A DNA stretch of 64,000 nt from Aplidium turbinatum (GCA_918807975.1 OU964935.1:9139823-9203822), one strand, 5' to 3'; shown: positions 36,245 through 51,500, numbered from the stretch's first letter. Notes: a model not told the origin generated them from the sequence alone. Made by a program: numbers and translations.

Positions 36245-36250
36245 TTTATT
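36245..36250 (-). promoter_or_regulatory. Candidate polyadenylation signal of TIMELESS
   Basis: AATAAA on the minus strand, about 315 bases after the TIMELESS stop codon, and the only clear one in the convergent gap. Whether it is used is inferred. Confidence 0.5.
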
Positions 36251-36565
36251 TATAACAATGTATGATTGACGACAACATTGAAAAGCAAAATGTCATTTTC
36301 TTATGTTCTACTGCGTTTAGTGTAGCAATGCAAAGAAAACAAGACTTATTCTGAGAGCAGAATAGAAAAGTATGAATAATGATCGAAGCCATGAAGCGTT
36401 AAAAAATCTACAAAATTGTGCGTTCAAATTCTATATCCTCAAATCAGGTGGCAGTTGAGGATACGACAGATCTAGTGAAAGACCACAATGCACGACTTGG
36501 AAAGGAAGACTTCTTAACATATGAAGGGGGTCTATGATGTTGGATGTTTGATATTCGTTGGAGAG

Positions 36566-39500
36566 CTAATTGTTTTCGGTTTCATCGCTATCGTCGTCAA
36601 CTATCGCTCGACGTTTCCGTCGGTGACCAGAGCCAGTTCCTTCGCTACTCTGGTTGCTGTCGCTGAGAATAATGTTGCTTTGTTAGTGCTTGATCACATA
36701 ATATGTGGCGGTACGCATTGTGATGAAGTAAAAAGTCGAGAGTTAAGAAACCCCAAGATTAAGCAACACTGATTTACATCTAGGGGTGCACACTTGAGCA
36801 ACGCATTTTAAGGACTGCTCCCCATTCAGTGGCACCTACTTGATGAAATATTCAGACAACAAACAACATTTCAACGATTGGAAACTTGACTTTGTCAGTC
36901 TCATTCGAAATCAGCACAATTTCGTTTGTGTGGCCCATTTGAAAAATTTCAACAATGATCTTGTTTCTTTTCGGACCAGCGTAATGTCGAGACAAACTAA
37001 CCTGTCAGAAGAAGCATCTCGTTTCCGTTTCAGCGTCGACAGGACATGTGTCACTTGGCTAATGGCGTCGTCGCTAAGCGTTGGTGGGATCCGCCAAAAC
37101 ATTTCCTGTAAATAACATTCAACTGTAAGGTGGCAGTCGAAGATAACGTTCGCGTTTTGTCGCTTCTACCTGGATCTCTGCTATGTTGGGATGTGTCGCT
37201 TTTCGTCGGGATGGTAAAAAAAAAAACTATATTGAGGTTCCAAGCGGAATGGTGAACAACACTGTTTTACCTGCTCGTTACCCGGAGGATGAATTCCTGC
37301 GGCCTTCAATAACTTTTTGAAGTGGCGGTTCTCCATGGCATTTTGTTGGGATTCGCTAAAAGGCACAATGGGCACAGGCTCTCCTGAAGCAACAAAAGAT
37401 GCGACAATGAGCATCATTCAATGGTCCAAGCACATATTACTCTGCAATCTACATCACTACAAAAGCAAACTTCACCACCACCACCAAAACTATAAATTTG
37501 ACATTTTGACATAATTTCAGCGCTGCCAAACCAACAAGCGGTGCAAAAATATTTTTTTTTGTGCGGCCCGTTAGCATGATAGCGCTACATGATAGCTTAA
37601 TTGCCCCTTAGTGCTATATAGTAAATATCTCAGTGTAGCAACAATGCCGCTTTATCGCTATTAAGCCAATTTAGTGCACACTGAAAACTATTGTATTAAT
37701 CACCGCCTTCAAAATCCGGATCTTTCCTGTCGTTCAGCACCCCGTTCAAGTTCGTTCCAAGCCAGGCTACTTCCTCGTCGTATCCAGATGATCCGCACTT
37801 CCTCACCAACATCTCTATTCTATCGGCTGAGTGTGCATGTGAATGAAGGGACGGTAGTGTCAAGTAGGTTTTACAACAACTTAAAGCACTAACTGCAATA
37901 GGGCGATTCAAAACCAGGGATAAATTTTTTTAGCAATGTTTACGGGTTACCTTCTCAAAGCCATCCATTTTGCTAACTTGTGTGAAATATGTTTGTAAAG
38001 TATTAATGTTCAGAGGTGGCCAAAAGCCATGAAACTTTGACACATTTTGAAAAAAACAGTGTAGATTTGAAATGGCCATATTTTAAAAACCCTTGAATCA
38101 AATATAGAAGATTACAAGTGTTGGAGTTAAAATCAGTACAATGATGTTACACTTAACGATCAGCCGTAGATGCAACTGACGGAAGATAAAAACAAAGAAA
38201 GTGAAAAACGTTCAAGTTCGCGCATCAGCCATCAAGTATTTGAATATGTGTGAATATGAATTAAACCCAGCGATAAGAAATTTGAAAAATTAAAAAAAAA
38301 AATTGAACTATAAAAACTTACTGAAGCTTGCAACCTCTTCTTCGTCACTGGAGGAGGCATCTTCATCATCATTTGCAACAGGGTCTTCGTCACTGTCAGC
38401 TCCTCCTATAATATATTTGTCATTAAAATAATTTTTACCACAACATGCGTATACCTAAATAAACTACACGTACAAAAAGTAATCCCAAAACCTAAGCTAA
38501 ATACCTGGTGAACAGCCTCATTCAATTTTTAGTCCGATTCAAATGTACTGCAATATCTCTTATAATTTTTGCATTTATTGTATATTGTATTATGCAATTG
38601 GTTGCTTTGCTCATTGGTACACAGCGGTGCGCAGAAAACGCTGAACTTTGCAGTTTTAGTTTCGTTGTAGTTTGAATCAATGTCTTTCAAAACCCAATTA
38701 CTTTTTATCGTTTGTCTTTTTGCAATAAGGTTGCTGTCGTACAGAGAAACTACGTGAGCCATGACTTACCAATGTGCACAGGTTCAGCTTCGTTTCTTGG
38801 CCGTTGCTTTTTGGCGCGCTTCTTAAACAATTGTTTTCTGACGTCAAAAAAAAAGATAACTTCAAACATTGCAAAGTAACAGTCACAGAGGAGATCATGT
38901 GCCATGTGCACTTAGTAACCAAACATTCAATATTTTTAGCTACAAAATCATCCTTTTTTTTTACATTAATTCAACGTCTATAACGTTGATGACTGATTTT
39001 AGAAAAATCCAGCAAATGACATCTGAGGCTAACCTTTGACAGTCACCAGATACTACTCCAACTTAAAGAGTTAAAAGTACACTGTACTTTGGATACGTCA
39101 AGAGACATCCTACAAAACGTTTAAGAGTTCAAGGATAAAACTATCTGCATTTGTCGTCCCACTCAACTTACCTGTCTGCTACTAAGCCTAAGACCGATAT
39201 TTTCTCAATAACTTTTTGTCTCGACCGCTTTTTGCTCATCATTCGAAGAATATTTCCAATGGGATCTAAATGAAAAAAAATGTCAATTTCATAAGTTGCT
39301 GAAAAAGTTATAAGAAACCCTCGTTCACAAAAGTCGTAAACGTCATACCAGGTGATTCCAGGTACTCTTCCACGAGCCTTTTCAACTCCTCAATCTCATC
39401 CTCTCTCCACACACCTTGCTTTGACCTGTTCAAAAATAAACGGAAATATTTCAGAAAACCTGTAATCAAATTTTTCTTATCTTACGGGTTTTAGCAATAT

Positions 39501-42500
39501 CGTTGAACAAAGCAAGCAAAGTTGAACAAAGCAAAGCAAGCGTTAAACGTTTTAATAAAAGTGGCAAGCTTATAGCCGCAGAAAGTTCAAAAAACAGTCA
39601 TTCCAAAAGTTTGTAACAAAAAAAAACATTCGTTGAAACGTCCTAAAAAAAAACATCTTCTACAGCAAGGCTGTGTATTTCCTGCTGCATTTCAAACAGA
39701 CGATCAGAATAATGCAATATAGTTTAAAGACTTAATTACCCTTTGGACCGTTTGAGATCAGCCAAGTTATCCACCAATCCCTGCTCGACAAGCTGGTGAC
39801 AGATTTGCCTTCTGGTCCGTGTTTCATCCGATATGCTTGACATTATTCCATCGACGACGTCTGCGAGTAAGAAGATGGACAATGCAAGATGCAGTAGATG
39901 TGAGTACGTTGTCAGGTTGGGTGAATACAAAAAGTCGTTAAAATGGCACTGGATTGCATTCCCATGATGATAGAGTGGAGTTTGAGTTATAGCAGGCCTC
40001 GAAATTCACAGCGGTCATGTCCGCCGTCACAGCATGTGATGTCCACGGGAAGTACTATCTAGATCGGTCATATTTGTCCGCCGAGAAATAGCGATACAAA
40101 TCATCATGGCATAGCACGAACAATTGTTGCGAATATATAATTTCCGCGCATTCTAGCGCGCATCTAGAAAAGGTGAATACTGTATCTCTTAGCTTCCATT
40201 CAAGCAGGAAAACTTTCGATTTTTACGTTGCTTCAACCATTGGTGACATTGAATCCGCGTAACAAAGGTGAATTCTTCGCTAAGAATCGATGGGAGCACT
40301 GCTACTTTTACACTAATCACGCGCAACTTAGTTCAAGTCTCACGTCACAATGTCTGGCTTTGATCGAGTAATATTGATAAGGCAAGGTTGGTTACAAAGT
40401 TAGATTATACGAGTAGGCTATTACAGCAAGATGCCGCAAAATTTGTTTAGTTTTGGTATTACAGTAAGAAAGAAAAGGCCCAGGGAAAATTCAGTTTCGC
40501 TCACATGACACGCAAAAATTAACCAAAAGAAAAAAGCCCAGTGAAACTTTGCACAGAAGAAAATAGTAACGTTAGTGTAGAAGTTCTCCGACTCGTGCCC
40601 AGAGCATTGTGACGCAAGAAGCCACACGACCTCTTTCGGTGGAAGTTAATCAGTACAGTATGCGGCGTATTAAGCAGTTACGCGGCGCTTTGACTCTTCA
40701 AGAGCACCTCGTTGTTCTGATGAAAGATTTTCAGAGTCAGTGACTTTGCTGAAATTTTAAAAAGCCTTCTAAACCGTAGCTATAGCTTTCAAATGGCGAA
40801 GAATTATCAAGATAAAGTGATTAAGCATGACGATTGACGCTAAAACTGGTGTGTCCGCCGTGAGACTTAATTTGTCCGCCGAGATAGCTGCTCAGACCGG
40901 ACACGTTTGTCCGCCGTCAACAAAAACGAATTTCGAGGCCTGTTATAGTGTATTCGTATTACAGATTGTGTACAATGGATTGTGACGGTTGAATGCTATG
41001 CATAAACACGAGAAACGACGTTTTTTCACAAAGGCAATGGTAAATTTAATAACCTCCAGGATGTGAAATAAAGTGGAAGGAATGTCTGATAGAAATACGA
41101 TGTGTTATCGTCAATATTGCCACGACATGGTGAAGTATAAGTGAAGCCATGTAGGAAAAATTGCCATTTAAAAAGTGTCAATGAGAATTTCTACAACTAA
41201 AGTCTCACTTCCAAAATCGGTCACAGTTCAAAAAATTGACAATAGAAAAGCATCCATAGCAGTGCAATACACTCATTACACTGGTTATTACTTTGTTGTT
41301 AATGAAATTTCGAAATAATCTTACCCATAGGATCATTTTTATATCTGTTGTACAACGCTTGAAGTTCCATCTTCTCTTCGTCACTCCATTGCGTTCCCTT
41401 GCGAGTTCTGTTGACAGGTTTCATAAAATTTAAACTAACGAACAAAAATCACGAAATAATTCAACATTTAAGGAATACGTAACAATAAACAAGTTTTTAT
41501 TCGTTTACAAAAAATTATTAATGTTGCCTCTCCTCTGCCTTGCCGTTTCATTCTTATGCGTTTCTTTTTTCGATTTTTGTATACGTAGATCAATTTTTTA
41601 ATTCCAATTTATGAAGAACATCAGTCTGTTGGTTACTTGAAAAGGGCTAACATGACACATGAGAATGGCCGAAAGCGTTTGTAATTTTTAGCTTATTTTC
41701 ATGTTACTATATTATGTTAAATGTCGTCTGGTTGTTAGGTTTTATTTGGATATGGTTCAAAAAACCACCTCTTTACCAAAATTGTATTAAAAAATCATAC
41801 AGAAACGCATCTGCTTTTTAAAAATAATTGACCCAGTGTTAGCATGATGACATAGTCAGCATATTGATGGCAACGTAATTTGCTTACGGCGGACAACAAA
41901 TAAAACCACGGAAATAAAGTCGTGACGTTTACCCGGACGAAGCTGTGTACGTGCCATATCCTTCTACCAGCTCATAAACCTCTGCTGCGTTGTTCTTCCA
42001 AAATAACATTTCGGTGAAGATTTTTTCATTCCTGAGCGCTACGTCATAGAACTTGCCCATCAACCACTTAGCAAAGCCACACAGTTCCGAAAACGACTTG
42101 TCTAACTTTGCAGCTTCAAAGACCTGAAAATTTCATGATAAAGGTAAAGGTATCTCTTCAGCCTTGAAACAGATACTGAGATGGTAACGTTATGTTGATA
42201 ACGTTACCAAAATGCTACTGGTGCAACACTGCAACGCATGCATTTAAAATACAATTTTTTTTGTTAAAACCTTTGAAACAATCGCGAAAGGTGTAAGTAT
42301 TGAATAAACCAGGTCAGTATGAAGACCACAACAACTATTATTATAGTATTATAAGCAATAGCGACATATATGCACAGGCCTTATCAACGTGCAAATCTAT
42401 AATAATCACTGGTGGCCGATGTAATTTCGATTATAAACTCTAAATCAAATGTGCTTTATATGTCTTTGAAATGATAGTTTTGAAAATCTAAAGTACCAAA

Positions 42501-45500
42501 GTGTGATCACTAAATCTCAAGTCACTGCAAAATTCTTAGTTCCAAGCTTAGCAATAACTTTTTTTTCTGTTAACAGGGTTGCCACATGATCTTCGGATTT
42601 CCAGCACAAGTGCCAAAATCTATTCATTTATTTGTATGGTGATAACTGATAATAGCACAAAAGTAGCTCAAAATCACACAAAAGATACACAAAAAGACTA
42701 TCAACTGCTACTCAAAGTAGCAACGTATGCTAGTGACTGATTACTATCAAGCGCAGCAGATCAGCCTCAAGTCAAATATGAAGGTTGCACGTTGGCTTGG
42801 CCTGTGTACACAGGTTGCCAAAAACATAATCCAGCAAACATATTTTTATGGCAAAGGAATTGCGCGTTTGCCTGGATCCACTTACCTTTTGAAAGATGCG
42901 GAATAAAGAAGCCTGGAAGAGCAAGCCATACATTTTGAGATCGTAAGCCACACGGTGAAGCATTTTGACGATGCAATGATTGATGTGAGGTTTGTTCTGC
43001 TCAAAATTCTTCAGTAACTTGACGTATGGAAGAACGATCTTGCCATCGGCAAACCTGTTTCAATACAACCCAGATAAAAATCTGTCTTTTTTATATTAAT
43101 TCAACGTGCGGAGACTGTAAATCAATGTAAAAAGACGAATTTTGCTTGATGGTGAAATGAACCCCTTACTTTTTCAAATATTCACTCAAATTGAATTCAA
43201 TTTCCTTCGTTCTTTGAGGCAGCCTCTCTTCATCTTCCTCGTCGCTGAGTTCTCTGACGTCATTGTTATCAGGCGTGACATCATTCGAATCATCCACATC
43301 TGACGACATTCAAAGGCAATTGTAAAAACAATTCGACGCACTTAAGTAAAAGCAACCACTGAACACAGCTGATGAAACAATTAAGTGACACGGGATTAAC
43401 CAATAACCATACTTTAGTGTTCACAAAATTTATTTCATAAGACATTTATAGCAAATCAATTCACAGATTAGTGATAGGTGTTATAAATTAAATTTAGTTG
43501 ATAAAAATACAAATCAATGGTGAATTACTTGTAAGATCAGCAAGGCATATCTCGTGCAACGCCGTGACCTCTTCCTCTGCTGTGATACCTGCACTGCCGA
43601 ATATATTTCTCTCTGGCCAAACTTCTCTGAACATAAGAAAGACTTTAACACTAAAGCAAGATAAGGGAGTCTTAGTTTTCTAAGCAGCTTAGAAGTTATT
43701 GATAAAAAAATATCACATTTATTTCAAAGACAGCAGGCGTGTCAAGTGCTGCTACCCAGACAGCAAAATCCCTCAATTTTAAATTGATTCAATGTAAAAA
43801 TGACGGATTTTACTGTCTGGGTAGTGTGTGTCTAGCGAACCTTGCTGTTCTCAGTATATTGATGGCTTCCTCGCAATCTCCGTCCAAGAGAAGTCTCTGT
43901 ATTTTTAATACCGCTTGTCGTTGTTGAGTTTCTTCGGTCGATTCTGACACTGGATCAAAAACGTCGGTCGCCCGGATGCATTCGGGATCAGTGGCCGCCT
44001 AAAAATAGTGAGATTTTACCAAGGCGGTTAAAACCGGTTCAAGGCCGGTTGATATGGAGCAGAAGAGAAATCAATTATGTTGGAGTAGTACTGTGAAGAA
44101 AGGAGCGTTCTTCCCCGCTATCAGCACAAGACTGAGGACTCACTAATACAGCGAACAGTTGCGATTCGCTAACCATAACGGAGTAGCTTCCACGCTAGCC
44201 ATTTAGACCATCCAATCAACTATATGTTTCTGACGATATGCGATACTGACGAGCCCAGCCTCATGGGCGAAACACGGGGTCTATCACTGTCAATTGCTAC
44301 AATCGGCTGCCGAAAAACATATTGAAGTAGTATGTTGAAAAGAAAAGTCGCATGAAAGTGTAGTAAAGATTCTCTTCTATGCGCCAATGTGGCCGGCGGT
44401 GCTTCTCGCTATCAGATAACAATCATCATCATCCAATCGTCTTTAAACCTCGCACTCTTCTCCTGCTTGCAGGAATTGATCAGGTTATCAGTCACTGCAA
44501 ATATCCAATTACTACCTGCCCTGTGCTGTATTGATAACAAATTTTACTGTGCTAATATAAATAGCAATGTACGTGAAAGTCTAAGCATATCTGAATAAAT
44601 AGTACGAACATTGAGAACTGATTCGAAAAATGTGTTACAAAATTAATAGAAAAAATGCTGTTATAAGTTGTTGCCGAAGCAAGCAAACAAAATTAATCTA
44701 AAGTAAAAAAATTTATCGCGTATGAAGGTTGCATGCTATCCGTTCCTCACTTGTCCAACTCCAAGTTATTCGTACCAACGAACAAACAAACTTCTCAATG
44801 ACGTTTAATAAGTATTTCTGAAGCCTCACCTGGGCTTTTTCTCTAATTTTATCAACAAGTTGTCCCCACTTGGTTGCCCTGTCTTCTTCGTTTAGCAACG
44901 TAGGCGTTGACGTGCCATTTGAAGTTGTGGATTTCTTTTTTCTTTTCTGAGCTCTGACTTTCTTCTGCACCACGATGGTAGAATTCCTTGAAAGACAAAA
45001 ACGAGTAAAAATGATTTGATGCAAACAATATGGATTTTTTCTTACAAATTGGACGATGTGCTTTCACATAGATTTAACCCTTTTCCCTTGTCTGACCTCT
45101 GGAAAAAAAATGATTAATTTTAAAGACATAAACCAAACAAGCGTACTTGCAGTGATTTTCGAACATTTTTAGGAACAAATGCGTTGTTTTGATTAAATCC
45201 TTCAAAAATTTTTGAGTCTGTTTGCGCTCGTCAAATTTTCGCAGAAGCATCAGAAAAATTTCTCGATATTCCACAATGTAGAATACGTTATCTGAAATGA
45301 GAAGGTATAATAAAACATAAAGCAAGGTATTGGAAATAAGTTGCGTTGCAACGTTTCAAGAAAATACAGCCATTCATCACTCAAAGCACACCTTGCAAAA
45401 AGTTTTTGGTATGTTTAAAAACAGTAAATCGAGTTTTCTCGAACTCTTTTGCAAAGAATTCCAACTACACATTATAGAATGGAATAAATAGACCAATGGT

Positions 45501-48500
45501 TCAGGACAATTGGCATAGATACTGCAAAATCATTTTGCAAATGTAGAGAACTAGATTTTTGAAATGGTAAAAGGACTAGTATTTAGCGGCGACAGCCTAC
45601 ACCTGATGGACATGGATACAAGAAAAACAAAATAGTTTAAAAACTGCGCCATACTCAACAAGACTTTGGCGCTCTCCTTTAAAGCTACGTCATTGGATGA
45701 TTCCATGGTGTGGACAGTCATAAGGAATTCGTGATAACAACACAAAGCTAAGTGCATTCTGTACACATAAAATACCAATATTGAAAATCCAACGTCTGTT
45801 ACATTGACCATTGCATGGATTATTACTTGTTATGTTACAACTGAACCTAACATATTCTCAGCATGGTAGTCTACAATGCAGACAGTTTGAATGCTGTTGA
45901 GTTTATTATCTCTTAAAATTAGTTCCTTGTAGCGAGTGAAGGGAATAAAGTCTGTTTGGTTTGATTAAACCAAACAGAAACCTTGAACTCAGATACAATC
46001 AGCCTTAAATATTCAGCTCCATAAAACATAATAAGCATCAATAACAGAAACATGGCAAGCTGCTGTGGTCCAAGCATTTCACATTAGACAGGCCACAATA
46101 ATCCGAATTAACTTAGTTTATTTTAGCATTGAAAAAAATGAATGAAAACGCATGGAAAATATTTTTCTAAAGCAGATATCTGTCAGATAGTGATAAGTTT
46201 CAATTCTCGTCAAGGCTAGATTGCACTACCTGCGCCCCCATGACTGGCACTCTTGTTTGTCATTGGCCATCAGCTCAAAGTAGTTGACCAACTGGGTGTC
46301 GAGAAAGTGAAGAGTTGACAGTTGCACTGTTTCCGACACAAGCTCGATTCGGAAATTAGCCAACCTAGAAAACATGCTCAATTTCGACAAATAGGCTTAA
46401 AGTCTGAACCATACATGGAAATTGAAAGACGTTTTTTCTTATCCAACGTCTCTACAGTGACCAATGAACGAAGCAAGTAATGTGAAGCCGTTATGTAACA
46501 CGAAGCCATTCTAAACGTTGAAGCAGTAAATTTATCAACATGGAAGCACACACCTTTAAGATCGAAACTAAAATGGTGTATTGTTACCTGTTGAACTCAA
46601 GGAAAAAACTCATGGCCCACAAATAGTACGTTTCGTCATGATCTTGTGCCTTTTCTCTTGTGAGTCTATCTTTAATGGCACGCATCAAGACGTTATATCC
46701 ATTCTCAAGCAATCCGTTACAAAATTCTTTCAGCATGCTGCGTACGGTCATCGTTGATCGTCTGAATCAAAGAAGGCGTGGCACAATCAAGGGACAGTTT
46801 TCTGACTTACGTAAACATACAGTACACTATACTAGTTTCTTTACCACAAAAAAAGCATCAAGACGCTGGTTAAAGTGACACCCTTTCTGCGTATACATTT
46901 TGTTGCAAGTACAGCCCAGACAGCAAAATCCATGCAAAAATGACGGATTTTGCTATCTGGGGTATATATGCCGGCATAGGTGTATATAAATGTAGAAACA
47001 AACCTTGATACTGAGTCGTCCATCATAGGCCGTCGGTTTTTAGCTTTTTTCAACTTTGTTTTTCCGTCATCAAACGATATTTTGTCACAGTGACGTAAAG
47101 GGCGGTGCACAATAACATCCTTGTCATCGGCAATGCTCTTTGTCCCCCGCATCACGTATGTACCCCCAAACCGGGAATGCCTGATTCATTGATAGTATTC
47201 AATAGATACAAGATATCTTTCAAATAAAGGGATGAATGTTGTAGTCTTGAGTAGTTCATAATCTTTATACATCACAAAATTCCTTTAAAAGCTCTACTCA
47301 AACTAATTGAGGAAGTGATGATACAGCACATGAAACTCAAAACTGTATTTAAAACCTTTAAATTTTGAATTTCTACTTGCTTAAAAAAGTGCACGGTTTA
47401 TGCGAAATACAAGAGAAACCATTTATCACACTGTGATGCAACCAAAGAAAAGCTGATTACAAATAATTTCTTTATACCACGGGGTCATCTTCGATCGAAA
47501 TTGTTGCTTTTTTGAATTTTCAAATTTTCTTAACTTTTGTAACTCATCTCCTTCTTTTTCTCGTTCAGCCGCAGAGCGGTTTATTCCGGTTTTCGCCAGC
47601 TGCTCAGCATTCTGAAAAAAAAAAAAAATTTCAATGACCGAGAGGTAATCTCACAGAATAAGTATCAAAAGCACCTTTACGACTGCTCACTCGCAAATCA
47701 GTCCTTTTGTCATCGATTAACATTCTGCAGACGACGAATCAACGTTGAAAGAAACTGATTTGCTGTCTGCTTTTTTACTTGCTACATGACATCGAAACAA
47801 TGACAAAGCTAAGAATGTATTATTTTCTTGTTGTCATCAACGGGTCTAATAACAACAAAACACCAGCTACAACATATCAGCCTGTGATATATCAGCACAA
47901 CAGTGGACAAGAAAATATAGCAGTTTCTCGTTTCGACAGCAATACAAGTTGTGATTAATTAATTATTCACTGGTCTACAAATTTCAACTTTTTTTTCAGG
48001 TTTGGGTTTTGACAACTGATTTTGGCTAATTTTGGGGCGCTGAATCCGAAAATGAACTCAGATTTTCTCTATCACATCAAGTTTTCTTTCTATCGTTGCC
48101 ATTATTTTATGAAATTGACCAATTTTTACCCTTTTTAGTGCAGTAAAATGTCAAATATAATTATTTTCTGACAGCTATAAACTTTCAAACATAAAGATAT
48201 TTTTACACTAAATTCATAAATTGGTTCAGATTTCCTCTAAAATAAAAAAAATTCCTGTTATGATAATCGTAATAGGACATAGTGGAGATTGGTAGCGTTG
48301 AGTTTTTCGATGCTGGCTTGAACTCCCTGTCTTGGCTTCTCAGGCGTTATCTGTGGGTCAGCTGCTATCTCTGTGCAGATGGAATATCGTAGGAAGACAG
48401 CTGGTGGGAGTAGATTTGACTTAGTAATAAATTCTTGCTTAGTAAGGAAGATTTATTTAGAAGTTTCATAAAGCACATGTACATTGTACAGACCAACATC

Positions 48501-51500
48501 AGAGTTCAAGCTGAAAAGTGGTTTGTAGAAGGAAAAGGTATTTTCATACTTTATAAGTTTGAGTTCAAGTCGGTTAGAGTTTTTGGTATAGTGGTGTTTC
48601 TGTGGAAAACCTTGCTCTTAGAAAACTACTAACAAAGAAAGGTTATATTTGATCTCAAGCTATGTCTGCTTCCAGCAAAAGAAGAAAATGTTGTAATGAT
48701 CCGGATATACTTTGTTACATTTGTGGATGCTTCATGTTGAAGTCTCAACAATGCAATATTACCACGTTTGTAAAAAGGGCATATCTTGCTTACTTCAAAG
48801 TCAAGTTGGGGGACCAGGACAAAAGCTGGGCTCCTCATAAAGTGTGCAAGACCTGCGTTGAATGTCTGAGAAGTTGGACGCAAGGAAAAGGTTCACAAAT
48901 GAAATTTGGATAACCCATGATTTGGCGAGAGCAACGAAATCATGTTGACGATTGTTATTTTTGTCTTGTTAGTGTGAAAGGGTATAACAAAAAGAGTAAA
49001 CATCGTTTGAAATATCCAAATCTGGATTCGGCATTGCGGCCAGTTCCTCACAGTGATGAAAAGCCACTGCCAGTATTTACATCACTTCCAGAACTACACA
49101 AAGAGGCTATTTCTTCTTCAGAAGCATCGTTTAGTGAAGGAGAAAGTGAAATTTTTTCAACCAGCACCCGAGAATCTGTCAGACAAGCCTTCCCAGTTTA
49201 ATCAGATGGAATTAAATGATTTAGTGAGAGATTTGTATTTACCTAAGCAATCTGCGGAGTTATTGGCATCAAGGCTACAGGAAAGGAAACTTCTCAAAGC
49301 TGGTACAAGCATGACATTTTATCGCAAACGAGAAGAAGAACTGCTTCCATATTTTGCTTCCCAGAATGATTTCGTTTATTGCAACAATATAGAAGGGCTT
49401 CTTCTAGAAATGGGATTACCACAGTATGATGCAGACGAATGGAGAGTTGGAGACTTTTCATTGATAGCTCCAAACGAAGTTTGAAGTGTGTTCTACTTCA
49501 TAATGGTAACGTGTACGATTCTATTCCGATAGGACATTCGGTGACAATAAAAGAAGAGTATCAGAACATCAAAACTGTTCTTGAAAAGTTAAAATACCAT
49601 GAGCATGGTTGGCTCATCTGTGTAGATTTAAAAATGGTGAACTTTTTGCTGGGGCAACAAAGTGGCTACACCAAATACCCATGTTTCCTATGCTACTGGG
49701 ACAGCAGGGCCAAGGATCAGCACTGGAACAAAGAAGAATGGCCTCCAAGGCTCACCTTGACACCTGGAGACAAAAATATCATACGTGATCAGTTAGTTGA
49801 TATCAAAAAGATCCTCTTGCCTCCTCTTCACATCAAACTTGGTCTTATGAAACAATATGTAAAAGTTTTGGATCATGAAGGAGAGTGTTTTAAGTATATA
49901 TGTTATGCTTTTCCTGGTCTTAGTGAAGAGAAAAAAAGAGCTGGGATTTTCAATGGACCACAAATCAGGCAATTGTTAAAGGATGAAAATTTTGCAAAAT
50001 CAATGTTGCCATTCGAGGCTAGAGCTTGGAATGCTTTCGGTGCTGTTGTGAGAAATTTTTTGGGAAACAGAAAAGCAGAAAATTATAAAGATCTCTTAAG
50101 GGAGCTACTGCTTGGTTTTGAAGATTTGGGATGCAGGATGAGCATCAAAGTTCACTATTTGAAGAGCCATGCATATGAGTTTCCAGAAAACCTTGGGAAA
50201 GTTAGTGAAGAACAGGGTGAACGTTTCCACCAGGATATTAAAATTATGGAGGAACGTTATCAAGGTCGGTGGGATTGTCATATGATGGCCGACTATTGCT
50301 AGAGTTTTAAAAGAGAAAATCCAGATGCTGCTCATAAAAGAAAGTCCCTCAAAAGAGCATTTTTAAGCTTATAAGTGAAGAGTTCATATTTTATAAAAGC
50401 TCTTTTTTTGACTGTTTCTGAACTCGCCCTGCCCAAGTCCCTTTGAGTCGATCTTTATTTTGGCACTTTGCTATTTCTGTGTGTGTCTTCAGAATTTCTG
50501 CACTCCATTGGAATGTCTATGTGCATATTGTGTGAACTGTAGGCTATAATTTAGATAATACCTTGTCACTGTCCTATCGACATGTTCGTCAGCATAATGT
50601 AGCGTTTGATGTTATTATGGTTGCTCTTTTGCATGACTATTTTTTATTCCAAGGCATGAAATTTTAATAAAGACAACGCAAATTTGTGTGAATATAATAT
50701 AGAATACTTGTTTGCTAATTAAAGCTAGATTATTGCAGGTAAAACAGTGTTTATTGCATCAGAATTCCTTGTTTTGACAACAGAGGGGGGGCAAAAATTG
50801 ATTTTTTTCAAAAATTAGGGATATTTCATATCTCAAAAACGTGATGTGATAGAGAAAATCTGAGTTCATTTTCGGATTCAGCGCCCCAAAATTAGCTAAG
50901 ATGAGTTGTCAAAACCCAAACCTGAAATTTTGTGTAGACCAGGTTATATCTAAGGTGAGTGAAAGCTTCTCCATAAAAACTTACTTCAATTGAAACACAA
51001 CTGATTAAAAACAAATGTATCAACTCTTCACAGTCTTCATGCATATGTGAATTTTACCTGTTCTTTTAGCAATAAGCAAATGATCTCAATTACATGAAGG
51101 GACCATTCTTGTTCAGTATTCGAAGCAGCCAAGTAAAGAAGAAGTGAATCTATCCCTGACTGGTGCATTTGCCTGGATAGATAAAACTGATGTGGTCAAC
51201 GCAATACACGTTTCAAATACAAAATAACGATGTACTTTTCATTGAATGCAGATTTTGTGAAAACACATATACTGTATACCAGGGGTGGCCATTTAGCCAA
51301 CTTCTCATTGATTGCAATGGACTAGAAAACTTAGTGATTACTAGCGATTGACCAGTCGATGATCAAGTCACCAAGCAACTTTTTTTAACACCTTTACTAT
51401 CAATATCATTGGATTAACACAGCACTTAGTTATCACACATTTATCGTCGTCAGCCGTCGGCTCAAGCTCGTGTACTACGTAAATTGCCATACTGTTCAAT

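Noticed and set aside
51282-51400. hAT-like end CAGGGGTGGCC in TIMELESS intron 4
   Set aside because: Only one end is recognisable, so it was not listed as an element.
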